This document shows positions 46,470 through 56,454 of a stretch of 64,000 nt of DNA, piece after piece. Location: contig NZ_JAPDIA010000002.1 in assembly GCF_029525575.1 (NCBI RefSeq), forward strand, positions 248,001 through 312,000, given 5' to 3'. The notes under the pieces were generated by a model. That model worked only from the letters and a program-made list of their open reading frames with translations, ran no database searches and had not been told where the DNA came from. A program made the translations under genes and the position numbers. Source of the DNA: Cohnella rhizosphaerae (GTDB lineage Bacteria; Bacillota; Bacilli; Paenibacillales; Paenibacillaceae). Positions within the stretch are counted from its first letter, which is position 1; every line of letters begins with the position of its first letter.

Positions 46470-48318
46470 ATGCCTGACACGATAGACAAGGACATCGATC
46501 GTTCGATGGGAGAGGCGCGCAGCGTGCTGAAGCGCTTCTTCGGCTACGATGCGTTTCGGCGCGGGCAGGAGGAGCTGATCGAAGCGATCTTGAGCGGACG
46601 GGACGCGCTCGGCGTCATGCCGACCGGCGCGGGCAAGTCGATCTGCTACCAGGTGCCCGCGCTTCTGCTCCCGGGCGTCACGATCGTCGTATCTCCGCTG
46701 ATCTCGCTCATGAAGGACCAGGTGGACGCCTTGAACGCGGCGGGCATCGAAGCGACGCTCATCAACAGCACATTATCCGCAAAAGAGACGAACGATCGCC
46801 TGCGCGATATTTACTACGGTCACTACAAGCTCGTATACGTCGCGCCGGAGCGGCTCGAATCGGAGCGATTCCGCGGCATGCTGCGCCACATCAATGTGCC
46901 GCTCGTCGCCGTCGACGAGGCGCACTGCGTGTCGCAGTGGGGGCATGATTTCCGTCCAAGCTACATGGGCATCTCCCGCATGCTTCAGGATATCGAGCCG
47001 CGCCCGGTCATGGCCGCCTTCACGGCGACGGCGACCGACGTCGTTAAGGACGACATCGTGGAGCGGCTGAAGCTGGCGTCCCCGGCCCGCGTCACGACGG
47101 GCTACGCGAGGGAGAACCTGTCGCTGTCGGTCGTTAAAAACGCGGACAAGCGGGACTATCTCGTCCGCTACATCCGCGAGCGCGCGGGACAGTCGGGCAT
47201 TATATACGCGGCGACGCGGCGTGAGGTCGAGGGACTGGCCGGGTTCCTGACCTCGCTCGGGCTCCCTGCCGGGATGTATCATGCGGGTTTGCCGGAAGAG
47301 GAGCGTGCGCGGACCCAGGAGGCGTTCATCCGCGACGATCTCCAGCTGATCGTGGCGACCAACGCGTTCGGAATGGGCATCGACAAATCCAACGTGCGCT
47401 ACGTCGTGCACTTCAATATGCCGAAAAACCTGGAGGCCTATTATCAGGAAGCCGGACGCGCGGGGCGCGACGGCGAGCCCGGCGAGTGCGTCATGCTGTT
47501 CTCGGCGCAGGACGTCGTGACGCAGAAGTTTTTTATCGAACGGAGCGAAGCGGACGACGAGCGCAAGCGCAACGACTATCGGCTGTTGAACGATATGGTG
47601 GAGTATGCGCACACCTCCGATTGCCTCCAGCGCGCGATCGTGCGATATTTCGGCCAGGACGGCGGCGAGCCGTGCGGGCGGTGCAGCAGCTGCACCGACG
47701 AGCGCGAGTTGCGCGACGTTACCGAGCTGGCCAAGCTGGTGTTTGCCTGCGTATCCGCCATGAAGCAGCGTTTCGGCATCACGCTGACGGCCAAGGTGCT
47801 GCGCGGCGCGAGCGACGCCAAGGTAAGGCAGTTCGGCTTCGACAGCTTGCCCTGGTACGGCAGGCTGGGCAGCTTGTCGGAAAAGGAAATCGTGCAGTTG
47901 ATCCACGGGCTCGTCGCCGACGGCTATCTCAAGCTGACGGACAGCCAATACCCGGTCGTGCAGTTGGCAGCCAAGGTTCGCGGCGTGATGAGCGAGGGCG
48001 AGCAGGTGTTCCAGCGGATCGAACCGCAGCAGAGCGGCGGGCGGACGAGCAGCCGGTCGCGCTCGGGGGGGCGCGTCGGCATTGCCGCCGGCGGACGCCG
48101 GACTGTTCGAGCGGCTGCGCGAGGTGCGCAAGGCGCTCGCGACGCGCGAGGGCGTGCCGCCGTTCATCATCTTCGGCGATGCCACGCTGCGCGAGATGTG
48201 CGCGCTGCGTCCGACGTCGGAGCATGAGATGCGCCGCGTCAAAGGCGTGGGCGACGCCAAGCTCGAGAAGTACGGCGAGGCGTTCGCGGAGGCGATTCGG
48301 AATTACGCGGAAGGCTGA
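46470..48318 (+). CDS. recQ: ATP-dependent DNA helicase RecQ, frameshifted
   Basis: 3'-5' DNA helicase for repair and recombination. Corrected length is 615 residues. Motif 0 is FRRGQEELI, Walker A MPTGAGKSICYQ at about 50, DEAH in VAVDEAHCVSQWGHDFRPSY, motif III AFTATAT and motif VI QEAGRAGRDG. The zinc region includes CGRCSSC, then a winged RQC domain, and HRDC at the C-terminus (FERLREVRKALATREGVPPF then VKGVGDAKLEKYG). ATG 46470 follows GAGGAGG. A G7 run at 48065-48071 detaches the HRDC domain; G6 joins RSGGASALPPADAGLFERL. If the break is real the helicase core would still be made without HRDC. Confidence 0.92.
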
Positions 48319-48400
48319 GAAAGTCATTGCCAATGATGCGTTGCGCATAAATGACGAGCTTTGCATCAAGAAGAGCTTGGCGCCACGAATAGCTCTGCCG

Positions 48401-48430
48401 TAGACAAACCAGGTCTTGCCCGGATATAAT
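48401..48430 (+). promoter_or_regulatory. Putative promoter of nuclease B
   Basis: -35 TAGACA (48401-48406) and a perfect -10 TATAAT (48425-48430) have an 18-base spacer. The start would be near 48437, about 12 bases before the conserved leader box. Confidence 0.62.
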
Positions 48431-48448
48431 TATTTCAAAATTAAACGA

Positions 48449-48546
48449 CGTGAAGCACACGCCGCTTTCATGCGCACTCGGTCTACGACCGCGATGCCGC
48501 AGGGAGGCGGCTTTTGTTTTCTCGCCGCATAAGGAGACGTGTTCCG
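48449..48546 (+). promoter_or_regulatory. Structured 5' leader of nuclease B
   Basis: The leader opens CGTGAAGCACACGCCGCT (48449-48466), which differs at two of 18 positions from the nuclease A leader. A short CGGTC-TAC-GACCG hairpin follows, then GAGGCGGCTTTTGTTTTC resembling a terminator end, then the SD AAGGAG. Order and spacing parallel the nuclease A leader although the loop sequence differs. Confidence 0.65.
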
Positions 48547-49195
48547 ATGTCCCGGTTCGACGAAATGTACGAAGCCTGGCTGAAGTCGCATATCGACATG
48601 GAAACCAATCCGCGCCGTAAAGCGAGGCTCGAAAAAGGGCTGGGTCATGGCACGGTCGAGTTTTTACGAACGATCTGGTTTCCAAGAGTCGGCAACTTTG
48701 ATCACTTGTATCCGGAATGGGAGGTTCGCGACTTCGGCGGCGGATATCGATACATAGACCTCGCCTATATGCCCGGCAGAGCGAAGGGGGGCCATCGAGA
48801 TTCAGGGCTATGGGCCGCATGCCAGAGACCTCGACGTGAGACGCTTTAAAGATCTATGCCGAAGACATTGCCTGATGGCTCTTGAAGGATGGATATTTTT
48901 GCCGATCGCTTATCCGTCCATCGTCGAGGAACCAGGCCAGTGCCAGCAGCTCGTGCTTGCGTTTATCGGCCATTTTATCGCATCGGACGCGTCCGCTTCC
49001 CTCGATTGGCTGGAGGCGGAGACCGTTCGTCTGGCGCGGCGTTTGCTTCGGCCGATCAAGCCGTTGGAGTTGGCCGGCCATCTTAGGGTGACCGATCGGC
49101 ATGCCAGACGATTGCTGCGAAGGCTTGTGGCGCTTCAGGTGCTTGAGCCGGCCGGCGGAAGCGAGCGGGTGCGATCGTATCGACTCAGAAGCTAA
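48547..49195 (+). CDS. Nuclease B: paralogue of nuclease A, frameshifted, altered active site
   Basis: Corrected length is 215 residues. It aligns with nuclease A over LYPEWEVRDFGGGYRYID (Asp 71), AIEIQGYGPH (Glu 84, His 91), GQCQQLVLAFIG, LLRPIKPLELAGHLRV and a C-terminal winged helix at about 170-200. The Asp of the ExDG motif is Gln here (EIQG), so catalysis may be impaired or metal binding altered. ATG 48547 has AAGGAG 10 bases upstream. A G6 run at 48786-48791 splits the core domain; read as G5 it gives AKGAIEIQGYGPHARDLDVR. Its stop lies only 26 bases before the 204-bp array, mirroring nuclease A and the 93-bp array. It is shorter at the N-terminus than A. Confidence 0.75.
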
Positions 49196-49221
49196 TTCAT
49201 GCATCGAGGGGGGGGGGGCTC

Positions 49222-50838
49222 GCTCGGACTCGGCAGCCGCTATTTTACAGTCATTCACGACTTAGCGGGGAGTCGCGGACTCAGGTGCCGCTATCCGCGC
49301 CGGAGTGGGGGGAAATGGGTGTGAAAAAGCAAAATAAGGGCTCCTGGGTCCGCGAATCTACGCAAAAGGCCGGTAAAAGTGAAAATAACGGACGTGAGGT
49401 CCGCTGCGTATTTTGCGTGTGTGGCGAACGGACTCAGTGGCCGCTAATGCACAGTAACGTGCGACTTAGCGGGGAGTCGCGGACTCAGGTGCCGCTATCC
49501 GCGCCGGAGTGGGGGGAAATGGGTGTGAAAAAGCAAAATAAGGGCTCCCGGGTCCGCGAACCTACGCAAAAGGCCGGTAAAAGTGAAAATAGCGGACGTG
49601 AGGTCCGCTGCGTATTTTGCGCGTGTGGCGAACGGACTCAGTGGCCGCTAATTCACAGTAACATGCGACTTAGCGGGGAGTCGCGGACTCAGGTGCCGCT
49701 ATCCGCGCCGGAGTGGGGGGGAATGGGTGTGAAAAAGCAAAATAAGGGCTCCCGGGTCCGTGAACCTACGCAAAAGGCCGGTAAAAGTGAAAATAGCGGA
49801 CGTGAGGTCCGCTGCGTATTTTGCGCGTGTGGCGAACGGACTCAGTGGCCGCTAATTCACAGTAACATGCGACTTAGCGGGGAGTCGCGGACTCAGGTGC
49901 CGCTATCCGCGCCGGAGTGGGGGGAAATGGGTGTGAAAAAGCAAAATAAGGGCTCCCGGGTCCGCGAACCTACGCAAAAGGCCGGTAAAACTGAAAATAG
50001 CGGACGTGAGGTCCGCTGCGTATTTTGCGCGTGTGGCGAACGGACTCAGTGGCCGCTAATTCACAGTAACATGCGACTTAGCGGGGGAGTCGCGGACTCA
50101 GGTGCCGCTATTCGCGCCGGAGTGGGGGGGGAAATGGGTGTGAAAAAGCAAAATAAGGGCTCCCGGGTCCGTGAATCTACGCAAAAGGCCGGTAAAAGTG
50201 AAAATAGCGGACGTGAGGTCCGCTGCGTATTTTGCGCGTGTGGCGAACGGACTCAGTGGCCGCTAATTCACAGTAACATGCGACTTAGCGGGGAGTCGCG
50301 GACTCAGGTGCCGCTATCCGCGCCGGAGTGTGGGGAAATGGGTGTGAAAAAGCAAAATAAGGGCTCCTGGGTCCGCGAATCTACGCAAAAGGCCGGTAAA
50401 AGTGAAAATAACGGACGTGAGGTCCGCTGCGTATTTTGCGTGTGTGGCGAACGGACTCAGTGGCCGCTAATGCACAGTAACGTGCGACTTAGCGGGGAGT
50501 CGCGGACTCAGGTGCCGCTATCCGCGCCGGAGTGGGGGAAATGGGTGTGAAAAAGCAAAATAAGGGCTCCCGGGTCCGCGAACCTACGCAAAAGGCCGGT
50601 AAAAGTGAAAATAGCGGACGTGAGGTCCGCTGCGTATTTTGCGCGTGTGGCGAACGGACTCAGTGGCCGCTAATTCACAGTAACATGCGACTTAGCGGGG
50701 AGTCGCGGACTCAGGTGCCGCTATCCGCGCCGGAGTGTGGGGGGAATGGGTGTGAAAAAGCAAAATAAGGGCTCCTGGGTCCGCGAACCTACGCAAAAGG
50801 CCGGTAAAAGTGAAAATAACGGACGTGAGGTCCGCTGG
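49222..50838 (+). repeat. 204-bp tandem array, 8 copies plus a partial unit, 3' of nuclease B
   Basis: The landmark GACGTGAGGTCCGCT starts at 49391, 49595, 49799, 50003, 50210, 50414, 50617 and 50822. Spacing is 204 except 207, 203 and 205, where single G residues differ in G runs. Each unit holds several versions of one semi-palindromic core: GCGGACTCAGGTGCCGCT, AGCGGACGTGAGGTCCGCT (7-bp hairpin, loop GTGAG) and ACGGACTCAGTGGCCGCT. A partial unit (CGGACTCGGCAGCCGCTAT) begins just after an 11-12 G run at about 49210. The array gives a long open frame because 204 is divisible by three; it has no SD and is not called a gene. No unique spacers, hence not CRISPR. Confidence 0.95.
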
Positions 50839-50859
50839 CATGAGTGAGGCTTGGAGAGT

Positions 50860-51055
50860 ACGCCGGCGCACGTGCGAAGCAAGGAACCGCGAGACAAGGG
50901 AAGCCCGCCGACGCATATGCGAAGCAAGGAACCGCGAGACAAGGAAAGCCTGCCGACGCATCTGCGAGGCAAGGAACGTTGAGGCAAGGAGAGTAGCCGG
51001 CGCACGTGCGAAGCAAGGAACCGCGAGATAAGGGAAGCCCGCCGACGATAGAGAT
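50860..51055 (+). repeat. 45-bp tandem repeats, about 4 copies
   Basis: Directly after the 204-bp array, GCGARGCAAGGAACC recurs at 50874, 50919, 50964 and 51008 (spacing 45, 45, 44). Units read GCGAAGCAAGGAACCGCGAG then ACAAGGGAAGCCCGCCGACG. Divergence is higher than in the 204-bp array. The interval up to 51065 contains nothing else that I can support. It completes the 1870-base gene-free region 49196-51065. Confidence 0.88.
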
Positions 51056-51065
51056 TTGTACGCGG

Positions 51066-51503
51066 TCAAGCCCCGCTTTCGCCGACCGAGAGGGCGCCGC
51101 GGCGGTACATGGCGAGGCGGACGACATGGGACAGGCCTGCGGGGCATTGGACGATGACCGTTACTTCGGGGACGTTCGTACGGGCGCCGAACCGGACGGG
51201 GCCTCGCAGCCATATCCGATGCAGGCCGAAGCCGATGCCGAACCCGACGGCCGTGCCGATCAGCCCCCACACGATCGGGCCCCAGGCAAGGCCGAAGCCT
51301 GCGGCAACGCCGATCACGGCGCAGGCCGTCGCCCAGGCCGCGCCCATCTCGATGGCGTCGCTTTGCTTGGCTTCGGGATTCGGCTCCGAGCGCAGGTTCA
51401 TGCCTACCGCTAAAATATGCTTGCGCTCGATCCCGCTCCGTTCGATATCGGCAAGCGCTTGCTCCAGCTCAAGCGAATGGGCGAAGCATCCGATCAACAG
51501 CAT
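51066..51503 (-). CDS. Small membrane protein, function unknown
   Basis: A 145-residue protein I do not recognise. The N-terminal 45 residues (LIGCFAHSLELEQALADIER then SGIERKHILAVGM) look like a small alpha/beta domain. Two glycine-rich hydrophobic helices follow at about 53-100 (TACAVIGVAAGFGLAWGPIV, then WGLIGTAVGFGIGFGL). The C-terminal part NVPEVTVIVQCPAG is again soluble-like. The domain order resembles glycine-zipper stress proteins, but no firm family can be named. ATG 51503 follows GGTGAGAGG. It sits between the 45-bp repeats and a second membrane-protein gene on the same strand, both divergent from the germination operon. Confidence 0.7.
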   Translation of the reverse strand: MLLIGCFAHSLELEQALADIERSGIERKHILAVGMNLRSEPNPEAKQSDAIEMGAAWATACAVIGVAAGFGLAWGPIVWGLIGTAVGFGIGFGLHRIWLRGPVRFGARTNVPEVTVIVQCPAGLSHVVRLAMYRRGALSVGESGA

Positions 51504-51535
51504 CCTCTCACCCCTGCTCCGAACAAATTGAGATC

Positions 51536-52284
51536 TCAGCCTTGTCGTACGTTTTTTTTCAAATACGCCCGCTGTTCTTCGCGGAACAGCTTATTTTGCT
51601 CGATCGTTCCCCGGTAAGCCTGGTAGGCAGCGCCGCCGATCACGGAGGGCATAAACATGAACCAGTGCTGCGAGATCATTTCGGTCGATCGCGCGGCAGA
51701 GCCGTAGAGCAGCTCGACGCTGGCCGCCAGCGCGTGAGACATCCCGATATAGATCCACCACCAGAACATAAAGTAGAAGCCCAAGCCGAATCGCTGATTG
51801 TACAGCTGCCCGAGTCCCGGGAAAAGAAGCGAATAAAAAAATGCCGGTCAGCGGATTTTTTCGCTCGATATACTGCACCTCCAGCGGATAGATCCGCATG
51901 CGGCGTATAGGCGCCTCGCCGTCCGACAACGACCTCAGGCTGCCCTGATATTTGGCGCCTCGATAGCTGTCCCAAACGGCAAACAAATAAATCGTCGCGT
52001 AGCCGAACGCCCAATTCGGGTCGAGCACCTCGGCAGCATCGTCGAAGCGGCCGCAGAATGTGTACACGATCGCATCGTTCAGCCTGCACAGCTTGTTGAC
52101 GAGCATTTCCGTCAGCGTGAACAGGACGCCGCGCGCGTATTGATTGATGACGAAATGCCCGAAGCCCGGGAAACACGCCGACCACCAGGCCACCATAAGC
52201 GGCCGGGGGACGGACGAAAACGTAATGCCGAGCATGCTCATGCGGACGAATGGATACCGGTTGCGAGCGCTGATCTTTTTTCAT
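51536..52284 (-). CDS. Membrane protein with two TM2-like repeats, frameshifted twice
   Basis: Corrected length is 248 residues. The N-terminus is MKKISARNRYPFVRMSMLG. Two similar segments, FPGFGHFVINQYARG at about 40 and FPGLGQLYNQRFGLG at about 150, carry the P-G-x-G-x-x-x-N-x pattern of TM2-like membrane modules. The C-terminus is soluble and charged (GTIEQNKLFREEQRAYLKKN). Two homopolymers break the frame: A6 on the coding strand at codons 2-3 (plus-strand T6, 52276-52281) and coding T7 (plus-strand A7, 51835-51841). Removing one base from each gives continuity, for example NPLTGIFYSLLFPGLGQLYN. No clear SD precedes ATG 52284. Function unknown; it is upstream of and divergent from gerA genes. 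Confidence 0.65.
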
Positions 52285-52449
52285 GGAGCTAGTTTGCAAT
52301 TTATTACAGTATTTATGCGTCCTTCCAGATCGGAGTAGAAATCCATACGGATGGATATACTTGGCACGTTGGCGGTCGCTTCGGCGCAGCAATCTCGCAG
52401 CATTCCCGCGGCATTCCATGGCATATCAAACTTCGGGCGGTGAACATCC

Positions 52450-53902
52450 ATGAGCGAGTCGCAATCGGCGGTTCCACCGGCGATGCTGAGCGCGGATCTA
52501 GACGAAAATATAGCAACGATCCGTTCAAGGCTGGGCAACGCGTCGGATCTACTCGTCAGCGAGCATCGTTCCAAGAGCGGTATTCGTTATGCGGTGTTCT
52601 GTATCGACGGCTTGTCCAGCCGTCTCCTCATTCAGGAGCACCTGCTCGAGTCGTTGATCGGCTCGGACGCCGACAAAGCGAATCTGCCTGTCCAGGAAGT
52701 CAGGACGACGGGCTTGCTGGATGAAGTGCTGATCGGAATCTTATCGGGGGGATTCCGCCGTTATGACCGAAGCAAGCGACTGCGCGCAAATCGTCGGCAC
52801 GAAATTCTGGAATTCGAGGCCGGTCGAGGAACCGCAGACCGAGGCGCTGATACGCGGGCCGCGGGACGGCTTTACTGAAGATTTTCGCACCAACACTGCG
52901 CTCGTTCGGAGGCGGCTCCGAGATCCGAATTTGCGCTTCGAGACGTTCCAACTGGGCAGACGCTCGCGAACGGACGTCGCCGTCGTTTATGTCGAAGGTA
53001 TCGTCAACGACAAGCTGCTGCAGGAGGTCCGCAGAAGGATTCATACGATCGACGTGGACGAAGTGGCCGGCTCGGGTTTCATCGAGCAGTGGCTGACGGA
53101 TCATCAGCTGTCTCCGTTTCCCCAGATCATGAGCACCGAACGGCCCGACAAGCTGTCGGCGGCGCTGCTGCAGGGCAAAGTCGGCATCATCGTGGACAAT
53201 TCGCCGTTTCAGCTCATTATGCCGATGACGCTTTTTGCTTTTTTTCATTCGCCGGAGGATTATTACCAGAATTGGATCGTATCCACCGCCATACGCGTTA
53301 TGCGGTTCGGCGCGGCTTTTCTCGCGACGTTTATGCCCGCCTTTTACATCGCGCTCACCGAATTTCATCACGGCATGCTGCCGTCGGAGCTCGCTTTTTC
53401 GATCGCGGGTTCGAGAGAAGGGGTACCGTTCCCGTCGGTCGTCGAGGCGTTCGCCATGGAAGCGACCCTCGAGCTGCTGCGGGAAGCGGGGATCAGGCTG
53501 CCCAAACCGATCGGCCAGACGATCGGCATCGTAGGCGGACTCGTTATCGGGGAAGCGGCGGTCAGAGCGGGCATCGTGAGCCCGATCATGGTCATCGTCG
53601 TCGCCATCACGGCGATTTCTTCGTTTTCCCTGCCTTCCTACACCTTTGCGATTTCGCTGCGATTGCTGCGTTTTTTAGTCATGCTGTCGGCGGCGCTGTT
53701 CGGTCTGTACGGCATCGTGCTCGCCTACATTATGTTGAACATTCATATCGCCAATCTTAAGAGCTTCGGCATTCCGTATTCGACGCCTTTCGCGCCGACG
53801 TTTCTGAGCGATTGGAAGGATCTTATTTTGCGCGCGCCGCTAAGCATGATGACCGGTCGTCCGAAGATGATGCGAACGAAGGACAAAAATCGTTCGAAAT
53901 AA
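52450..53902 (+). CDS. Spore germination receptor subunit A (GerA family), operon 1, frameshifted
   Basis: A-subunit of a nutrient germinant receptor in the inner spore membrane. Corrected length is 483 residues. The N-terminal soluble domain contains ALIRGPRDGFTEDFRTNTAL then VRRRLRDPNLRFE, a GerA signature, and later YVEGIVNDKLLQEVRRRI. The membrane domain has about five helices from about 280 on, including ARIG-like SPEDYYQNWIVSTAIRVMRF and RLPKPIGQTIGIVGGLVIGE. ATG 52450 is used. A G6 run at 52746-52751 splits the gene; G5 gives IGILSGDSAVMTEASDCAQI. It is followed 19 bases later by the B subunit. Confidence 0.92.
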
Positions 53903-53921
53903 GTGCAAAAGGCGGCTTTCC

Positions 53922-55026
53922 ATGAAAACATTCGAGTACGGAGACAATCAGATCGGCTCTCGCGAAGTATCGATGACCGTCTCGTCGATTATGATCGGGA
54001 TCGGCATTTTGACGCTGCCGGGCATGCTCGCGAGGCATATTCAGGCATCCGACGGCTGGGTATCGATACTGGCGGCGGGTTTGATCGCCTCCGTTTGCGG
54101 ACTCGTCGTCTGCAGGTTGTTGAAGCAATTTCAAGGCGAGACGTTTCACAGCTTTACGGCTCGCATCACGGCCAAACCCGTCGCGGTGCTCGTATCGGCG
54201 ATTTACGGCGTTTATTTTCTGCTCTATGTCGGCTACGAGGTTCGGTCGATCGCCAAGATTTCCAGGATGTACTTGCTCGAGAACACGCCGATTTCTTTTA
54301 TTTCCGTCGCCTTTTTGCTTGTCGTCGTCTATGGCGTCTCCGGATCGACGGCGGCCGTGATCCGGCTGAATACGATGTTTCTGCCGATCGTGCTTTTCAT
54401 CTCCGCCGTCGTTCTGCTCTTCGGCATCCAACTGACGAACCTGGACAATCTGAAGCCGTTTATGACCACCTCGCCGCTCGAGCTTGCTTCCGGCACGAAG
54501 GACGCGACCTTCGCCTTGCTTGGGTTTGAAGTGCTGTTGTTTTACGGGCCGCTGCTGAAGCCGGCCGTACGCACCCAAAGGGCGATGCTGGTCGGCATCG
54601 CCATTCCGGTCTTTTTTGTGCCTGATCACCTATTTATATTCGATCGCGATTTTTACGCAGGAAGCGACCGCGCAAATTTTGTTTCCGACCGTCGAGATCG
54701 CGAAGGAGGTTCGCCTGCCCGGCCAATTTTTCGAACGGCTGGAGTCGATCTTTTTCACCGTCTGGATCATGACCATCTTTAATACAACGTGCATGGCGAT
54801 GGAGACCAGCGTCTCCTGCCTGCAAGCGATCGTGTCCAAGCTCGACAAGCGGTGGTGCATCATGATCATGTCGCCGCTCGCGTACTTCATCAACATGGTG
54901 CCCGAGAGCATGCTTCAATACAAGCAGCTTGGCACGTTCATCAGCCATATCGGGTACGGGACCGCCGCAGCGATCCCGATCGCCCTCCTGACGGCGGCGC
55001 GGTTCAGGAGAGAACGGCGCCTATGA
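53922..55026 (+). CDS. Spore germination receptor subunit B (spore permease), operon 1, frameshifted
   Basis: Integral membrane B-subunit of the amino-acid-permease type, probably binding the germinant. Corrected length is 367 residues with about ten hydrophobic helices. The start reads TFEYGDNQIGSREVSMTVSS then IMIGIGILTLPGML, a family hallmark. A T6 run at 54612-54617 breaks it; T5 gives IPVFLCLITYLYSIAIFTQE then ATAQILFPTVEIAKEV. Its TGA overlaps the ATG of subunit C by three bases, so translation is coupled. ATG 53922 lies 19 bases after the A-subunit stop. Confidence 0.9.
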
Positions 55027-56233
55027 CGCTGTCGAGACGGTGTACGGCGATGCTGACAGCGGCAATCGCGTTTGCGGCGATGACCGGCTGCTGGGATCGC
55101 GTGGAGATCAACAACCGGGGCTTCGTGGTAGGCGTATCGATCGACGCGCAGCCTGTCGAAGAGGAAGAGCCGTCTGAAGCGGAAACGGAAACGGAAACGC
55201 AGCATGCTCAAAACTACCGCATCTGTTACCAGATCGTCGTACCCGGCGGACAAAACGGCGGAGAGGGCTCGCAAAGCAACGCCGGCTATTCGAATCTGTG
55301 CGGCAGGGCGACGAGCTTGTCCGCCTTCCACCAATATGCCACCGACAAGCTCAGCAGGCCCCCCTTTTACGATCATCTCAAGGTGATTCTGGTCTCGGAC
55401 CAGGTCGCCCGCAGGGGAACGGGGTTCGCGGACATGCTCGATTTTTTTTATCCGGGGCGCCGGCGTCAGGCGATCCATCAAGATTCTGGTCGCCAAGGGC
55501 GAAGCCGCCGAAGCGCTCTATGCCCACTCTCCGAACGAAAGCCTGCCGGCCAGCGATATCGAGAAAATAGCCGGCAACCGCAGTAGTCTGGAAAAGCTTC
55601 CGGCTACGCAAATCGGTTATATTCACGAAAGGCTCATGAACGAAACGAGTTATGCGGTACAATCGCTGGAGACCTCGAACAAATCCGTACTCGTATCCGG
55701 CAGCGCGATCTTCGACGGCAAGACGAACCGCCAATTCGGGACGCTGAGCGCGCGGCAAACGACGGGAATGAATTTTTTTGCGCGGGTACAAAATGAGAGG
55801 CATGCTCATGCTGCAGGCCGCAGGGGCGAAAATTTCGCTTAACGTCTACGAGATCAGAACCCGCTTAAGCGCGGACGTTCGCGATCCGGCGCATATCGTG
55901 TTCGACGCGGCCGTCGCCGTCGTCGTCGCCGTTCGCGAGACGACGGGCGCCGTCGATCTGATGACGAAGTCCGTCGTCGATCGGATTCAGCAGGATGCCG
56001 CCTCAGAGATCGAATCGATGATCGCGGATGCGGTCCGCGTCGTGCAGCGCGATATCGGCAAGGATGCCCTCGGGCTTGGCGAAGCGCTGAAGCACAATCA
56101 TCATCGAGCCTGGGAAAAAGTGAAAAACGACTGGGATCAGGGAAAGCATCTTTTGTCCGCCTGCGAAGTCAGGCCGCACGCGACCGTGACCATCCGGATG
56201 AACGGCACCGTCGACCAAACGGAGCGGGAATAA
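55023..56233 (+). CDS. Spore germination receptor subunit C lipoprotein (Ger(x)C), operon 1, frameshifted twice
   Basis: Lipoprotein C-subunit on the outer face of the inner spore membrane. Corrected length is 402 residues. The signal peptide ends in a lipobox AAMTGCWD, and VEINNRGFVVGVSID follows as in the family. Breaks occur at T8 (55442-55449) and T7 (55773-55779). One fewer T in each gives DFFIRGAGVRRSIKILVAKG and GMNFLRGYKMRGMLMLQAAG. The C-terminal domain includes VRVVQRDIGKDALGLGEALK and HLLSACEVRPHATVTIRMNG. It ends the first receptor operon. Confidence 0.88.
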
Positions 56234-56454
56234 ACATTCGATCGGAGCTGAAAAGCGATGCTGTTCACCGGGGAAATGCTGACCGGGCTATTCCTGAAGC
56301 GCGGCCGTACCGTACGCAGCAGGCATTTTGAACCGATTTCTGCTTGAGAAATCGGATCCGCCTTGGAAAAAGAAGCCTTAACGCGTATTGCCCGCAATGC
56401 CGGTCTGGCATACAATTGGGATAGCCAGAAGCGGGAAGCGGGGGAAACGACAGC

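Noticed and set aside
49285..50550. 421-codon repetitive frame in the 204-bp array
   Set aside because: No SD or promoter, broken by units of 203 and 205 bases, and the units contain inverted repeats, so it is better explained as a DNA repeat.
36259..50838. Arrays as CRISPR
   Set aside because: Units are complete head-to-tail copies of 93 and 204 bases without unique spacers, and no cas genes are present.
56258..56347. 29-codon ORF after the first germination operon with GGAG upstream
   Set aside because: Very short, not hydrophobic or otherwise distinctive, no terminator or family; coding status cannot be decided.
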